Assembly (NCBI RefSeq): GCF_002812205.1
Contig: NZ_NPEA01000001.1
Coordinates: 62,001-126,000, forward strand
Source of the DNA: Leptospira neocaledonica
GTDB lineage: Bacteria > Spirochaetota > Leptospiria > Leptospirales > Leptospiraceae
DNA length: 64,000 nucleotides
Reading direction: 5' to 3'
Shown: positions 18,454 to 29,095 of the stretch, piece by piece
How positions within the stretch are numbered: the stretch's first letter is position 1
How the letters are laid out: every line of letters begins with the position of its first letter
Made by a program: the position numbers and the translations under genes
Notes under the pieces: model-generated
Database searches by the model: none
The model's input: only the letters and a program-made list of their open reading frames with translations
Told to the model about the DNA's origin: nothing

Positions 18454-19175
18454 AGTTTGAAGTCCTCTCCTAGATACATTCTTTTTGCTTCTTTATCGTT
18501 CACGAGTTCTTTAGGAGTTCCCGCGATTAAGATCCTACCGCTATGCATGATATATGCTCTATCCGTGATCTTTAATGTTTCTCGAACGTTATGGTCGGTG
18601 ATTAAGATGCCTAGTCCCTTTTGTTTTAAACTATTTATAACGGTTTGAATATCTTTTACAGCTATAGGGTCAACCCCTGCGAACGGCTCGTCAAGAAGGA
18701 TAAAATCCGGATTTGTGACTAAGGCCCTAGCGATTTCGCATCTTCTTCTTTCCCCGCCTGAAAGTGTAAAACCTTTTTGGTTAGCCACTCTCATAATCTG
18801 CAATTCTAACAGTAGTTCGTCTCTTCTGCGAATGATTTCTGATCTAGGAATGTTCAGAGTTTCTAGGATTGCTTCTAGGTTTTCTGCAACGGTTAATTTT
18901 CGGAAGATAGAAGCTTCTTGTGCAAGATAACCTACTCCTAGTTTTGCTCTAGTGTGCATAGGAGCTTCCGTAACATCTTGGTCATCTATAAACACATGAC
19001 CTGAATCAGGTTTTACGAAACCGACAGACATATAGAAGGAAGTAGTTTTTCCGGCACCGTTCGGACCTAGTAGACCTACTACTTCTCCTTTGCGAACATC
19101 GAAACTGACTCCGTCTACAACCTTGCGTTTATTGTAAATTTTGATTAAGTTTTGGCATCGGATCCTTTGTCCCAT
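18450..19175 (-). CDS. lptB: LPS export ABC transporter ATP-binding protein
   Basis: LptB powers LPS extraction from the inner membrane with LptFG and LptC. The 241-aa ATPase has Walker A GPNGAGKTTSFY, the ABC signature LSGGERRRCEIARAL and Walker B FILLDEPFAGVDP with the LptB-type continuation. The lptC-lptA-lptB order is the classic Gram-negative arrangement. It lies 9 nt after lptA and overlaps rpoN. lptF and lptG are not in the window. Confidence 0.97.
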   Translation of the reverse strand: MGQRIRCQNLIKIYNKRKVVDGVSFDVRKGEVVGLLGPNGAGKTTSFYMSVGFVKPDSGHVFIDDQDVTEAPMHTRAKLGVGYLAQEASIFRKLTVAENLEAILETLNIPRSEIIRRRDELLLELQIMRVANQKGFTLSGGERRRCEIARALVTNPDFILLDEPFAGVDPIAVKDIQTVINSLKQKGLGILITDHNVRETLKITDRAYIMHSGRILIAGTPKELVNDKEAKRMYLGEDFKL

Positions 19176-19184
19176 TATGTAAGC

Positions 19185-20516
19185 CTAATTTCCTAAATGG
19201 ACTCCTTCTGTCAGAATTGATCTTCCTTCTCTTGGATAAAAGACGATTTTTCCCGCTCTTAGAATCTTACCACTTCGATTAATCCTAGGATTTCCTTCTA
19301 AAAGTACAGATTCGTCGTTTTCAAAATAGGTAGCATATTCACCTTGTGCCTCTGTGGACTTGGATTTGATCCAGATATTTCCTCGGATCACTGTTTCTTT
19401 TTGATCCAAGAAACGTTCGAATTCTTGAGCAGTGATTGTGCTTGTTACCTGATTCGAATTTTTGTCTAAAAATTCCATCTTACCTTCATCAGTCAGGTGA
19501 AGATAGTTTTCGTTCCTAAAATAATCGAATACGTTACCCGAAAGAAGGAGATTGTTTTCTCGATCATGTACTTTAATATTCTTTCTGGCCTTAATGATAC
19601 GAGAATCTTTTCCTACTGATTCAATATTATCAGAAGTTATCTTCATATCTTTTCGCAGGACTGTCGCATTTCCACTGATTAGAACTGTGCGATCATTTTC
19701 TTCGTTAGGACGACTTTCTATTCGATCCCCTTTTAGGATGGTAAGAACCGTTTGTTTTTTCTCATTTCCTTCCGGATCTTTTTTGGTCTCTTCGGAAGAT
19801 TGGAATAATACTGTATTTTCTTCTAAAAGTATTCTGCTTTCGTTTGTGTAGAAGGATAATTTTTTCCCGCTCAAATATCTGTTCTTAGAAATTAAGATCG
19901 GATTTGGATCCGTAGTGATCAGATGTTCCGATTCTTTAAAAATCGCTTCTGCGCAAAAGATCGTAACTTCCGGATGATTTACGATTACTCCACCATGTAA
20001 TTTTGTGACCTTAGTATTTAATTCTCGATCGATCTGTTTTGCGGAAATAACAGTGGTTTTTCCGGTTTTGTCCCGAAAGCTCAATCTGGGTCTTTCTTTG
20101 ATATAAACCATTTCGGAATATTTATCATATTCTCCTACTCCAGCTCTCATCACAGTTCCGTTTTCTTGATCTTCTATATGTACTCCGTTTTTTAAAAAAG
20201 CTTTATATGCCTCTTTTCCGAAGACCTCTATTCTATTTGCACCCAATTTTACTTTTTTATGTTGGATCCAAGCTCCGCCTTCTAAACTAAAGATTGTGAC
20301 TTTAAGACCCTGGACTTCTTTGTCTTCTTGGGTAAGTGCATTTGCACCCCAAAATGTAGGAAAACTTTCCTTACGTTTTGGATCTACTTCCCCAATTCCT
20401 TGGAAACTTTTTGGATCCAATGTCTCCGCAGAAAATAAAAGTGGGGGTCTTGAATGAGATTTCGCCGGAGAAGTAAGCAAGAATACTAGATAGAATAAGA
20501 CTAGGATACGTTTCAT
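19185..20516 (-). CDS. lptA: LptA/OstA-like periplasmic LPS transport protein, large form
   Basis: The 443-aa protein begins with a signal peptide (MKRILVLFYLVFLLTSPAKS) and is made of repeated beta-jellyroll (OstA) segments such as KVTKLHGGVIVNHPEVTIFC, DRTVLISGNATVLRKDMKI and KETVIRGNIWIKSKSTEAQG. E. coli LptA is about 185 aa, so this is a larger protein with several consecutive OstA-like repeats, as in some LptD N-termini. It lies between lptC and lptB and most likely forms part of the periplasmic LPS bridge. Confidence 0.85.
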   Translation of the reverse strand: MKRILVLFYLVFLLTSPAKSHSRPPLLFSAETLDPKSFQGIGEVDPKRKESFPTFWGANALTQEDKEVQGLKVTIFSLEGGAWIQHKKVKLGANRIEVFGKEAYKAFLKNGVHIEDQENGTVMRAGVGEYDKYSEMVYIKERPRLSFRDKTGKTTVISAKQIDRELNTKVTKLHGGVIVNHPEVTIFCAEAIFKESEHLITTDPNPILISKNRYLSGKKLSFYTNESRILLEENTVLFQSSEETKKDPEGNEKKQTVLTILKGDRIESRPNEENDRTVLISGNATVLRKDMKITSDNIESVGKDSRIIKARKNIKVHDRENNLLLSGNVFDYFRNENYLHLTDEGKMEFLDKNSNQVTSTITAQEFERFLDQKETVIRGNIWIKSKSTEAQGEYATYFENDESVLLEGNPRINRSGKILRAGKIVFYPREGRSILTEGVHLGN

Positions 20517-21142
20517 TTTTCTTTAGGGGAAGAAGAAAGTGGATTGGAACCGCCTTGGGTAATCGCACTCGGTCTTAAGATTGTAAACTTGTTCAAGTCC
20601 TTATCGGCTCTAAGACCCACACCTCTGATATGTGTTCCGTTTGCATCTATCACAACTTCTTCATTGGAACTGAGTTCTTTGGTCTCATCGTTATAATCCA
20701 ATGATTTTGCTCTAAGAGTCCTATGTTCTTCCGTTTTTAGAAGAATATTCCCGGTGAGTTTCATCAATTTAGAGATCTGATTGATCTCACCTTTTTCACC
20801 AGTGAGTTTGGACTTGAACTTTCCATTCTCATATTGATCAAAATTGATCCCATACAGAACGTATCTTTTTTCGTCAGCATAAAGATAGGCTTCTTCTGCT
20901 TTCAATTTCCATAATATAGTTCCATTTCCGTCATACTGGTCTTTTGCAAAATTTTTGAAGGAAACAGTGGAACCTTTTTCTTTTTCTTCTTCTACACGAG
21001 TGTATTTAGCGTCCGATTTTCCGCCGGAATAGAATGATACTAAGAATAAAAGCCCTAGTCCTACTCCTAGGCCCGGACCGTATTTCTTAAGGGTGTCCGA
21101 GTCTATATTTTCGAGTAGGAAAAGGAGTATGCGGGAATACAA
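20513..21142 (-). CDS. lptC: LptC-like LPS export protein
   Basis: The 209-aa protein has one N-terminal membrane segment (YGPGLGVGLGLLFLVSFYSG) and a periplasmic beta-jellyroll domain with LptC-type repeats (NGTILWKLKAEEAYLYADEK, RTLRAKSLDYNDETKELSSN). It anchors LptA to the LptBFG complex in the inner membrane. The start is uncertain: TTG at 21142 gives 14 extra residues before the likely membrane helix, and no strong ribosome-binding site is visible. It lies 13 nt after kdsA. Confidence 0.82.
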   Translation of the reverse strand: MYSRILLFLLENIDSDTLKKYGPGLGVGLGLLFLVSFYSGGKSDAKYTRVEEEKEKGSTVSFKNFAKDQYDGNGTILWKLKAEEAYLYADEKRYVLYGINFDQYENGKFKSKLTGEKGEINQISKLMKLTGNILLKTEEHRTLRAKSLDYNDETKELSSNEEVVIDANGTHIRGVGLRADKDLNKFTILRPSAITQGGSNPLSSSPKEK

Positions 21143-21155
21143 GGGCTCGTATCGA

Positions 21156-22006
21156 TTAGCGGTTTAGGATTTCCTGTTTTACGTAACGGTCTAAACCGAC
21201 CAATTCCTTTAATAAGGATTTAATTTCGGAAAGAGGATATTGTGTAGTAGCATCCGAAAGTGCTTTTGCAGGATCAGGATGTACTTCCATAAAAATACCT
21301 TCTATCCCGAGTGCCACTGCACTTCTTGTCATACTCGGAATATATTCTCTTTGTCCTCCGGTGATATTTCCAGCTGCTCCAGGCAACTGTGCGGAGTGAG
21401 TCGCATCGAATACTACCGGAATATCGTAACTATGTAATATTGGAACCGTTCGTCCGTCGAATACCAAATTTCCGTAACCGAATGTAGTTCCTCTTTCGGT
21501 TACCATATACTTTTCGGAACCGGATTCTTGGATTTTTGTTTTGATATGTCTACAGTCGGAAGGAGCTAAGAACTGCCCTTTTTTAACATTCACCCATTTT
21601 CCGGTTTTAGCGGATTCTGCGATAAGATCTGTTTGTCTGCTTAAGAATGCAGGAATCTGATACATATCGATCACATCTTTGAGTGGACCTACTTGAGTGG
21701 TCTCGTGAATATCTGTTAGGACAGGAACATTAAATTTTTTCTTAATATGTTCTAAGTGTTTAATCCCTTCTGTAAGTCCTGGACCTCTATAAGAAGAAAC
21801 GGAAGAACGATTTGCTTTGTCGAAACTACTTTTAAAAACGTAAGGAATCCCAAGTTCTGTGGTTATCTCCAACATTTCCGCACAAACTTTTTCGAGTAAG
21901 TCCCTGTTTTCCATTACACAAGGACCTGCGATTAGGAAGAATGGATTCTTTCCTCCAATCTTTTTACCGCTTAAAAAATCCCTTTCTTGGGCAGTTTTAT
22001 CGCTCA

Positions 22007-22007
<1 letters not shown>
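21156..22007 (-). CDS. kdsA: 3-deoxy-8-phosphooctulonate synthase
   Basis: KdsA condenses phosphoenolpyruvate with arabinose 5-phosphate to make Kdo-8-phosphate for the LPS inner core. The 283-aa protein shows IAGPCVMENRDLLEK, FKSSFDKANRSS, VLTDIHE and DATHSAQLPGA motifs, and GIFMEVHPDP. The Cys in IAGPCVM is the N-terminal residue associated with the metal-dependent subclass. The start codon overlaps pyrG by one base. It heads the LPS-gene part of the run. Confidence 0.97.
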
Positions 22008-23623
<1,616 letters not shown>

Positions 23624-23704
23624 ACCGATCTCCTACCTGCTGAACAGAGTTTTCTTCAGTCTCGGAAAATCCAACTCGGAATTTCGTAGAATTGAGAAGT
23701 TAAT

Positions 23705-24199
23705 CTAGGGTTTTTGCCGAATACGCCGGATCAGGTCTGTGCTGGAAAATCCAGGAACAAAGGGTAGAATTTTGACTTCTCCACCCAATTGACGAACAAG
23801 AGGAGTCTCTGGAAGTGCTTCCAGATCATAATCTCCCCCTTTTACGTGAATATGAGGTGCTACCTGGGAGATAAGTTCTAAAGGAGTGTCCTCGGAGAAT
23901 ACGCTGATATAATCCACGAAGGAAAGACAGGAAAGAAGAAGTGCCCGATCTTCCTCCGGATTTACTGGACGTTCCGGACCTTTTAGTCTTTTAACAGAAG
24001 AATCAGAATTGATCCCAACCCAAAGAATATCACCCAAATCCCTTGCTTGGGAAAGATAAGTAAGATGGCCTTTATGAACTAGATCAAATACTCCGTTTGT
24101 AAAAACGATCTTTTGGTTTGCGCGGACCTTCTCCGAAACGTTTCTAACTTCTTGAAAAGGAATAATTTTCTCGATACAAGAAGAGAAGGAAGACCTCAT
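23705..24199 (-). CDS. rfaE2: Heptose-1-phosphate nucleotidyltransferase (RfaE domain II)
   Basis: The 164-aa protein matches the nucleotidyltransferase half of E. coli HldE, which adds AMP to heptose 1-phosphate on the way to ADP-heptose. Motifs are TNGVFDLVHKGHLTYLSQA (HxGH-type) and GINSDSSVKRLKGPERPV, with the C-terminal GFSSTDLIRRIR. In E. coli the two halves form one protein; here they are two genes that overlap by 4 nt (ATGA). Confidence 0.93.
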   Translation of the reverse strand: MRSSFSSCIEKIIPFQEVRNVSEKVRANQKIVFTNGVFDLVHKGHLTYLSQARDLGDILWVGINSDSSVKRLKGPERPVNPEEDRALLLSCLSFVDYISVFSEDTPLELISQVAPHIHVKGGDYDLEALPETPLVRQLGGEVKILPFVPGFSSTDLIRRIRQKP

Positions 24200-25206
24200 T
24201 GAAAACTTCCTCTTTTCTCCAGAGCTTCTAAAAGTTCTTCTAAAGAAACAGTTTCTGCTCCCAGTTTTCCGACTACAACTCCTGCAGCCGCATTCGATAC
24301 GATTGCAGCTTCTAATTCTCCTAAACCAGCAGCCAAGAAAGAAGTATACACTGAAATCACAGTGTCCCCAGCTCCTGTTACATCGAATACTTCCTTGGCA
24401 ACTGTGGGAATATGGTAGGTCTTGGATTCGGAAGAAATATAAAGGCTCATTCCTTTTTCTCCCCGAGTGATCATCATTGAAGGAGAATGTAAATTTTCTG
24501 CAATCTTCTTAGCTGCTTCTTCTACTTCTGCGTTTGTTTCTAATTTTTTACCTAGAGCTTTTCCTGCCTCGTGATGGTTGGGGGTCATCACAGTTGCCTT
24601 TTCATATTGGAAAAAATGGGACACTTGCGGATCCACTGTTACGATCTTTTTATGTTGTTCGGCAATATCGATTGTTTTGCGAATGAGACTAGCAGTTAAA
24701 GTTCCCTTATCATAATCGGAAAGAACGACTGCATCCGCTTCTTGGATGATCTTAGAAAAACCATCTAAGAGTTGTTTTTCTTCCGCATCACTTAAAGGAA
24801 ATGTTTCTTCTCTATCAATACGGCAAACTTGTTGGTGACCTGCGATCACTCTTGTTTTTAGAATGGTGGGAACTTTTTCAGAACGGATAATTGTGTTTTT
24901 GGAAGAGATTGTATTTTCTGTAGAAAGAAGATCATCCAGAGTTTTAGCAGCCGAGTCGTTACCCGCTCTACCCAAGACGAAAGATTGAACTCCTAAACGG
25001 GAAAGATTTTTTACTACGTTTCCCGCTCCACCTAAAGTGGTCTTTTCGTTTCTGACCCAGACTACCGGAACAGGAGCTTCCGGAGAAATTCGATTTACTT
25101 CTCCGATCAGATACTCGTCCAGGATGAGGTCTCCGATGACTATAATTTTAGTCGTTTTTAATTTAGAAGCCGCTTCCAAATATCGCTTTTTATCTAAGTA
25201 GTACAA
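24196..25206 (-). CDS. rfaE1: Heptose-7-phosphate kinase (RfaE domain I)
   Basis: The 336-aa PfkB-fold kinase corresponds to the kinase half of HldE. Evidence: GDLILDEYLIG and GGAGNVVKNLSRLG at the N-terminal side, SDYDKGTL, the TPNHHEAG segment and the catalytic DVTGAGDTVISVYT with the GAGD base. It should phosphorylate D-glycero-D-manno-heptose 7-phosphate. The TTG at 25206 gives the expected N-terminus but has no ribosome-binding site, so the exact start is uncertain. The region to the LON-domain gene (25207-25268) is a divergent promoter region. Confidence 0.92.
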   Translation of the reverse strand: MYYLDKKRYLEAASKLKTTKIIVIGDLILDEYLIGEVNRISPEAPVPVVWVRNEKTTLGGAGNVVKNLSRLGVQSFVLGRAGNDSAAKTLDDLLSTENTISSKNTIIRSEKVPTILKTRVIAGHQQVCRIDREETFPLSDAEEKQLLDGFSKIIQEADAVVLSDYDKGTLTASLIRKTIDIAEQHKKIVTVDPQVSHFFQYEKATVMTPNHHEAGKALGKKLETNAEVEEAAKKIAENLHSPSMMITRGEKGMSLYISSESKTYHIPTVAKEVFDVTGAGDTVISVYTSFLAAGLGELEAAIVSNAAAGVVVGKLGAETVSLEELLEALEKRGSFQ

Positions 25207-25268
25207 TTTTAAACCGGTTTTACAATTTGATTTGCGTTTTCACTTCAACAGGTTAGGATAAATCCTAG

Positions 25269-25883
25269 GTGTCAAGAACTACAATTCCGATCTTTCCTCT
25301 TCCCGAAGTCATCTTATTTCCAGGCACATTTCTTCCTCTTCATATTTTCGAGCCTAGATATAGGATGATGTTGGATTATTGTTCCGAGTCCGGCGAAGAA
25401 ATGGCGATCGCACCTATTAAAATGGAGCCGGGTAATTTAAAAAGTCCTCAACCTGAGATCGAAACTATTTTTGGTTGGGGCACGATTGTTCGAAGAGATC
25501 CACTTCCTGATGGAAGGTCCAATATTCTACTCGAAGGCAAAGGTATCGCAAAACTGGAATCTTACGATACAATGGAACCTTTCCGGATTGGAATTGTAGA
25601 AAAATTAGAAGCTGATTCCAAATATATCGAAGATAAAATATTTGTAGAGATCTTCGATCGGATCTTATATCTCACCAAACGAATTCTACTTTCAGAAGGT
25701 GCTAAGGAAGAACTGATCCTCCGAATGAACGATCTTTGGTCTCATCCTTTCCCAGTAGATTTTATTTCTTCTATTCTAAATTTCAATTTTAAGAAGAAGC
25801 AGGAAATCCTTTCTAGCACGGATCAAATCCTAAAGGCTCAGCTTCTTGTGGGGATTGTAGAGGAGATGAATCTAGGAGAATGA
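25269..25883 (+). CDS. LON substrate-binding-domain protein
   Basis: The 204-aa protein is the N-terminal domain of Lon protease alone (about residues 3-200), without ATPase or protease domains. It starts TIPIFPLPEVILFPGTFLPLHIFEPRYR, and the GWGTIVRRDPLPDGRSNILLEGKG segment follows the family layout. Stand-alone LON-domain proteins are common; their function is unclear in bacteria. The start is GTG at 25269 with TAGGAT upstream. It is transcribed away from rfaE1 and converges on the NlpC/P60 gene. Confidence 0.9.
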   Translation: MSRTTIPIFPLPEVILFPGTFLPLHIFEPRYRMMLDYCSESGEEMAIAPIKMEPGNLKSPQPEIETIFGWGTIVRRDPLPDGRSNILLEGKGIAKLESYDTMEPFRIGIVEKLEADSKYIEDKIFVEIFDRILYLTKRILLSEGAKEELILRMNDLWSHPFPVDFISSILNFNFKKKQEILSSTDQILKAQLLVGIVEEMNLGE

Positions 25884-25910
25884 GAGATAAAGGAGACTCA
25901 AGAGCGGTTT

Positions 25911-25990
25911 CACACAGAGGCACAAAGACACGGAGACATTTAGATTTAGTCCCCCAAAATTTCTCTCTGTGACTCTGTGTCTTTGTGTGC
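25911..25990. repeat. Palindromic intergenic repeat between convergent genes
   Basis: The left arm at 25921-25935 (CACAAAGACACGGAG) pairs with 25973-25987 over 15 positions with one mismatch, across a 37-nt loop. The pieces around it repeat the same words in both orientations: CACAGAGGCACAAAGACACGG on the left, and CTGTGTCTTTGTG and CACTGTGCCTC on the right. It lies between two convergent genes. I recall this CACAGAG-CACAAAGACAC word as a palindromic repeat seen in many unrelated bacteria; copy number in this genome cannot be counted here. Confidence 0.65.
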
Positions 25991-26022
25991 AAAAACACTG
26001 TGCCTCTTTCCAACTTTGCGGC

Positions 26023-27276
26023 TTAATTTATAACTTTCTTAAACACTCTGCGTGACAGAACAAATCTATCCAACCACCATTTCATCCGGATCTTATCTAT
26101 CACAACTCCGCGAGTAGAAGAAGCATGCGCAAATTCCTCTCCATTTAAAACCATTCCCACATGAGTCACTTTGGATTGGTTGGGAGAAGCGGAGAAAAAG
26201 ATCAAATCCCCAGATCTCATTTCATTATGAGAAACCCCAGTTCCCATTTTGGTTTGAGCACTAGATGCCCGAGATACCATTTTTTCAGGAACACCTATAC
26301 GACCATCCGTCAAAACTCTGAAAGTAAAACCTGAACAGTCCGTTCCGGTTTTTGCAGCATTTGCCCATTTATAAGGAGTTCCTACCCACTCCTTGGCTAC
26401 TTTTTGCAGGATAGAAGAAGATAAAGTTTCCCAACTTTCTTTGCCTGGTTTGTCCGGCTCTGTGGGTTCTCCGGGTTCGGGTAAATTTGGAACTAAAGGT
26501 GGATCAGGCAAAGGTTCGATCCTAGGTCTGTCTCCTATTACGATTCCGCCTACTTCTTCCAAAGAAGTTTCTACAGCACGGGCAGATGCATATTTTTGAG
26601 CGGATGTTACCTTCTCCCCTTCATGCAATTTTTTTAAATTAGAAAGAAGAATAGTGGAAGCTCCATCCAATTTTGAATCGAGCACTGCTTTGAAGGAGTT
26701 TTCCGTTTTTGCAAAAGGAATACTTCTTCCTTTAGAAGGGAATTGATTCAGAATTTTAGAGGCTAAACGATTTTCCGGAAAATCTACTAACTTTCCCGCG
26801 ATCAATGCCCTTCCACCTGCAAGCACCGAAAAACCGTCCCATTTTTTTTCCATGGCAGCTTCTACAAAACGGTTTCGTACTTCTTCTCTGATTCCTGCTT
26901 TTTTGGTTTCTTTAAAGTATAAACCTATATAGCTAAAATCTTCCTTGGAGATTTCCCGTTTAGAAACAACCGGGATTGCATCTTCTGCTTCTTCGAATGT
27001 GAGTCCTTCCTTGACTGCAAAGTCCAAATTTACTATAAGTTCTGCGGTTTTTTCAGGACTCACACCTTCTAAGATTGCCCAAGGGATCACATTTTTAGTG
27101 ATTTTTAGGACTTCTTTGCTACCCGCTCTTTGTCCTAATTTTTGAAAAACGGAGTTTTTGATTAGAAGTGTTTGAGATTTGTCCCAATCGCTTTTAAGTA
27201 AATCCTCGAAAGGATCTGCAAATATCGAAACAGAGAATAAAAGAAAAATATTAACTACTATGACCCGAATTCTCAT
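26023..27276 (-). CDS. Secreted NlpC/P60 cell-wall hydrolase
   Basis: The protein has about 417 aa from the ATG at 27276, which makes an ATGA overlap with the transporter gene; a longer frame to 27294 only adds MDAWCK before the signal peptide. The signal peptide is MRIRVIVVNIFLLFSVSIFA. A long helical region of unknown function (about 20-240) and a proline-rich linker (PLPDPPLVPNLPEPGEPTEP) precede the C-terminal NlpC/P60 domain with catalytic Cys in TGTDCSGFTF, His in THVGMVL and a second His in FAHASS. It should cut peptidoglycan stem peptides (D-Glu to diamino acid) in the periplasm. Confidence 0.9.
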   Translation of the reverse strand: MRIRVIVVNIFLLFSVSIFADPFEDLLKSDWDKSQTLLIKNSVFQKLGQRAGSKEVLKITKNVIPWAILEGVSPEKTAELIVNLDFAVKEGLTFEEAEDAIPVVSKREISKEDFSYIGLYFKETKKAGIREEVRNRFVEAAMEKKWDGFSVLAGGRALIAGKLVDFPENRLASKILNQFPSKGRSIPFAKTENSFKAVLDSKLDGASTILLSNLKKLHEGEKVTSAQKYASARAVETSLEEVGGIVIGDRPRIEPLPDPPLVPNLPEPGEPTEPDKPGKESWETLSSSILQKVAKEWVGTPYKWANAAKTGTDCSGFTFRVLTDGRIGVPEKMVSRASSAQTKMGTGVSHNEMRSGDLIFFSASPNQSKVTHVGMVLNGEEFAHASSTRGVVIDKIRMKWWLDRFVLSRRVFKKVIN

Positions 27277-28565
27277 TTTACACCATGCATCCAAGATTCT
27301 AATTTTTTACGGAAAGAAAATAAACCGATCGCAGTGATTGTAGGAAGAAAGAAGAAGATCAGAAAAAACGCAGACAAGGATTCTCTTCCACCCATGTATC
27401 TGGTCAATTCTCCTGCAAGCACATGAGCGAAGAAGTTTGCCAAAAACCAAAATCCCATCATCATAGAAGCAACTTTTACTGGAGCTAGTTTTGTAACCAA
27501 GGATAGACCTACAGGCGACAGGAATAATTCTCCGACGGTTAAAAGCAGAATGGAAAGAATGATCCATATAGAGGAAAACTTTTCGGTAGATCCAAAGGTT
27601 ACTAAGGAAAGCAGAAGATACCCTAATCCTAAAATGATCAGTCCTAAACAGAACTTAGTCACTGTGGAAATATGCCTGCCTGATTCTTCGAATTTTTTCC
27701 AAATCCAAGAAACGACTAAAGCCAAACTCACTACAAAAAGTGGATTGAGAGATTGATAATTTGCCGCAGGAATTTCCCAGCCTAAAATATTTCTGTCCAC
27801 ATATCTGTCTATAATCAGGCTTAAGGAAGATCCGATCTGTTCATAAGAAGCCCAGAATGTGATCGTAATTGCAGAAAATACTAAGATCGCAAATATTCGT
27901 TCTCTATCTTGTTTCGGATCCTCTCCTTTTAGATCCGAGAGCGATTCATTTCCATTCGCTAAGAATGCATCTGGATTTACTCTTCTTCCTAAAAATCCGA
28001 AGATAATAAGTCCGATAAGCATTCCGACTGCGGCGATTCCGAATCCATAATGCCAACCTTTATATTCTGCAAGATTTGCGCAGGCCCAGGTACCTAAGAT
28101 CGCTCCCAAATTGATTCCAAAATAAAATATTGTAAAACCGGAATCTTTTAGTTCGGGCTTACCTTCTAATTCATAAATTCTTCCAACAACAGTGGAAATG
28201 CAGGGTTTAAAAAATCCGTTTCCTGCGATTAAAAGTCCAAGTCCTAGATAAAATGTCCAAAGACCATTGAATGCCAAGGAAAGATGTCCGAACATCATGA
28301 GCACTCCGCCCAAAAAGATAGATCGTTTATATCCTAGGAATCGGTCTGCAAGTAAACCTCCGAGTATCGGAGTCAGATATACAAAACCATTATAAAATCC
28401 GTATATTCTCCCCGCCTGAGCGTCTTGCATCAGAAGTTCTTTTGTGAGGAATAGAACAAGAAGAGCCCTCATTCCATAAAAAGAAAATCTCTCCCACATT
28501 TCTACGAAGAAGAGAACATATAAACCTCGAGGATGAGTTATTTGCCTTTGGCTCTGGATTTCCAT
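27273..28565 (-). CDS. POT/PTR-family proton-coupled oligopeptide transporter
   Basis: The protein has 430 aa and about 12 membrane segments. The N-terminal MWERFSFYGMRALL carries the ExxER motif used in proton coupling, and the FYGINLGAILG segment is the POT signature. It should import di- and tripeptides with protons. It overlaps the adenosyltransferase gene by 28 nt and the NlpC/P60 gene by 4 nt, so the three may be one transcript; peptide release from the wall and uptake would fit together. Confidence 0.88.
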   Translation of the reverse strand: MEIQSQRQITHPRGLYVLFFVEMWERFSFYGMRALLVLFLTKELLMQDAQAGRIYGFYNGFVYLTPILGGLLADRFLGYKRSIFLGGVLMMFGHLSLAFNGLWTFYLGLGLLIAGNGFFKPCISTVVGRIYELEGKPELKDSGFTIFYFGINLGAILGTWACANLAEYKGWHYGFGIAAVGMLIGLIIFGFLGRRVNPDAFLANGNESLSDLKGEDPKQDRERIFAILVFSAITITFWASYEQIGSSLSLIIDRYVDRNILGWEIPAANYQSLNPLFVVSLALVVSWIWKKFEESGRHISTVTKFCLGLIILGLGYLLLSLVTFGSTEKFSSIWIILSILLLTVGELFLSPVGLSLVTKLAPVKVASMMMGFWFLANFFAHVLAGELTRYMGGRESLSAFFLIFFFLPTITAIGLFSFRKKLESWMHGVK

Positions 28566-29095
28566 TCTGGTTCCGGGATTTTGGATTCTAAATTTGCGTA
28601 TCTTGCGGCTACAAATAGATGATCAGAAAGTCTATTCAAGAATCTAAGGTTTTCTGCAAAGATCTCGTGACCTTCTTCTTTATAATGTACTAGGTCTCTT
28701 TCTAGTCTTCTGGCTAATGTTCTGGAGACATGTAAAAAAGAAGAAGATGATGATCCGCCGGGTAGAATAAAATTTTTCAAAGGAAGAAGTGAATCTTGCC
28801 AGAGATCTATTTCCTTTTCTAATTCTGAAATATCTTCTTCTAGGATACAGGAAGAATCATCCTTCTTCTTATATCCTGCGAGCTCGGATCCCAATTCAAA
28901 AAGTAAATTTTGGATCCTCTCCAATGATTCTTTTAATTTCGAGTCTTTTGTTAGGAAAGAAATTGCAACTCCTATGCTTGAGTTCAATTCGTCTGCGGTC
29001 CCGTATAATTCTACTCTCTTGTCTGATTTGGAAACTCTCGTCCCGGAAGCCAAGGATGTGGTTCCGGAGTCTCCCTTTTTGGTATAAATTTTCAT
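28538..29095 (-). CDS. PduO-type cob(I)alamin adenosyltransferase
   Basis: The 185-aa protein adds the adenosyl group of ATP to cob(I)alamin to make coenzyme B12. Family motifs: KIYTKKGDSGTTSL (ATP binding), VELYGTADELNSSIG, LPGGSSSSSFLHVSRTLARRLERDL and LNRLSDHLFVAARYAN. Leptospira uses B12, so this is expected. It is the first gene of the minus-strand trio; the divergent gap to flaB contains its promoter. Confidence 0.94.
   Translation of the reverse strand: MKIYTKKGDSGTTSLASGTRVSKSDKRVELYGTADELNSSIGVAISFLTKDSKLKESLERIQNLLFELGSELAGYKKKDDSSCILEEDISELEKEIDLWQDSLLPLKNFILPGGSSSSSFLHVSRTLARRLERDLVHYKEEGHEIFAENLRFLNRLSDHLFVAARYANLESKIPEPEWKSRAKGK

Noticed and set aside
25813..26013. Minus-strand open frame across the end of the LON gene
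   Set aside because: It is the repeat plus antisense of a real gene; no ribosome-binding site.
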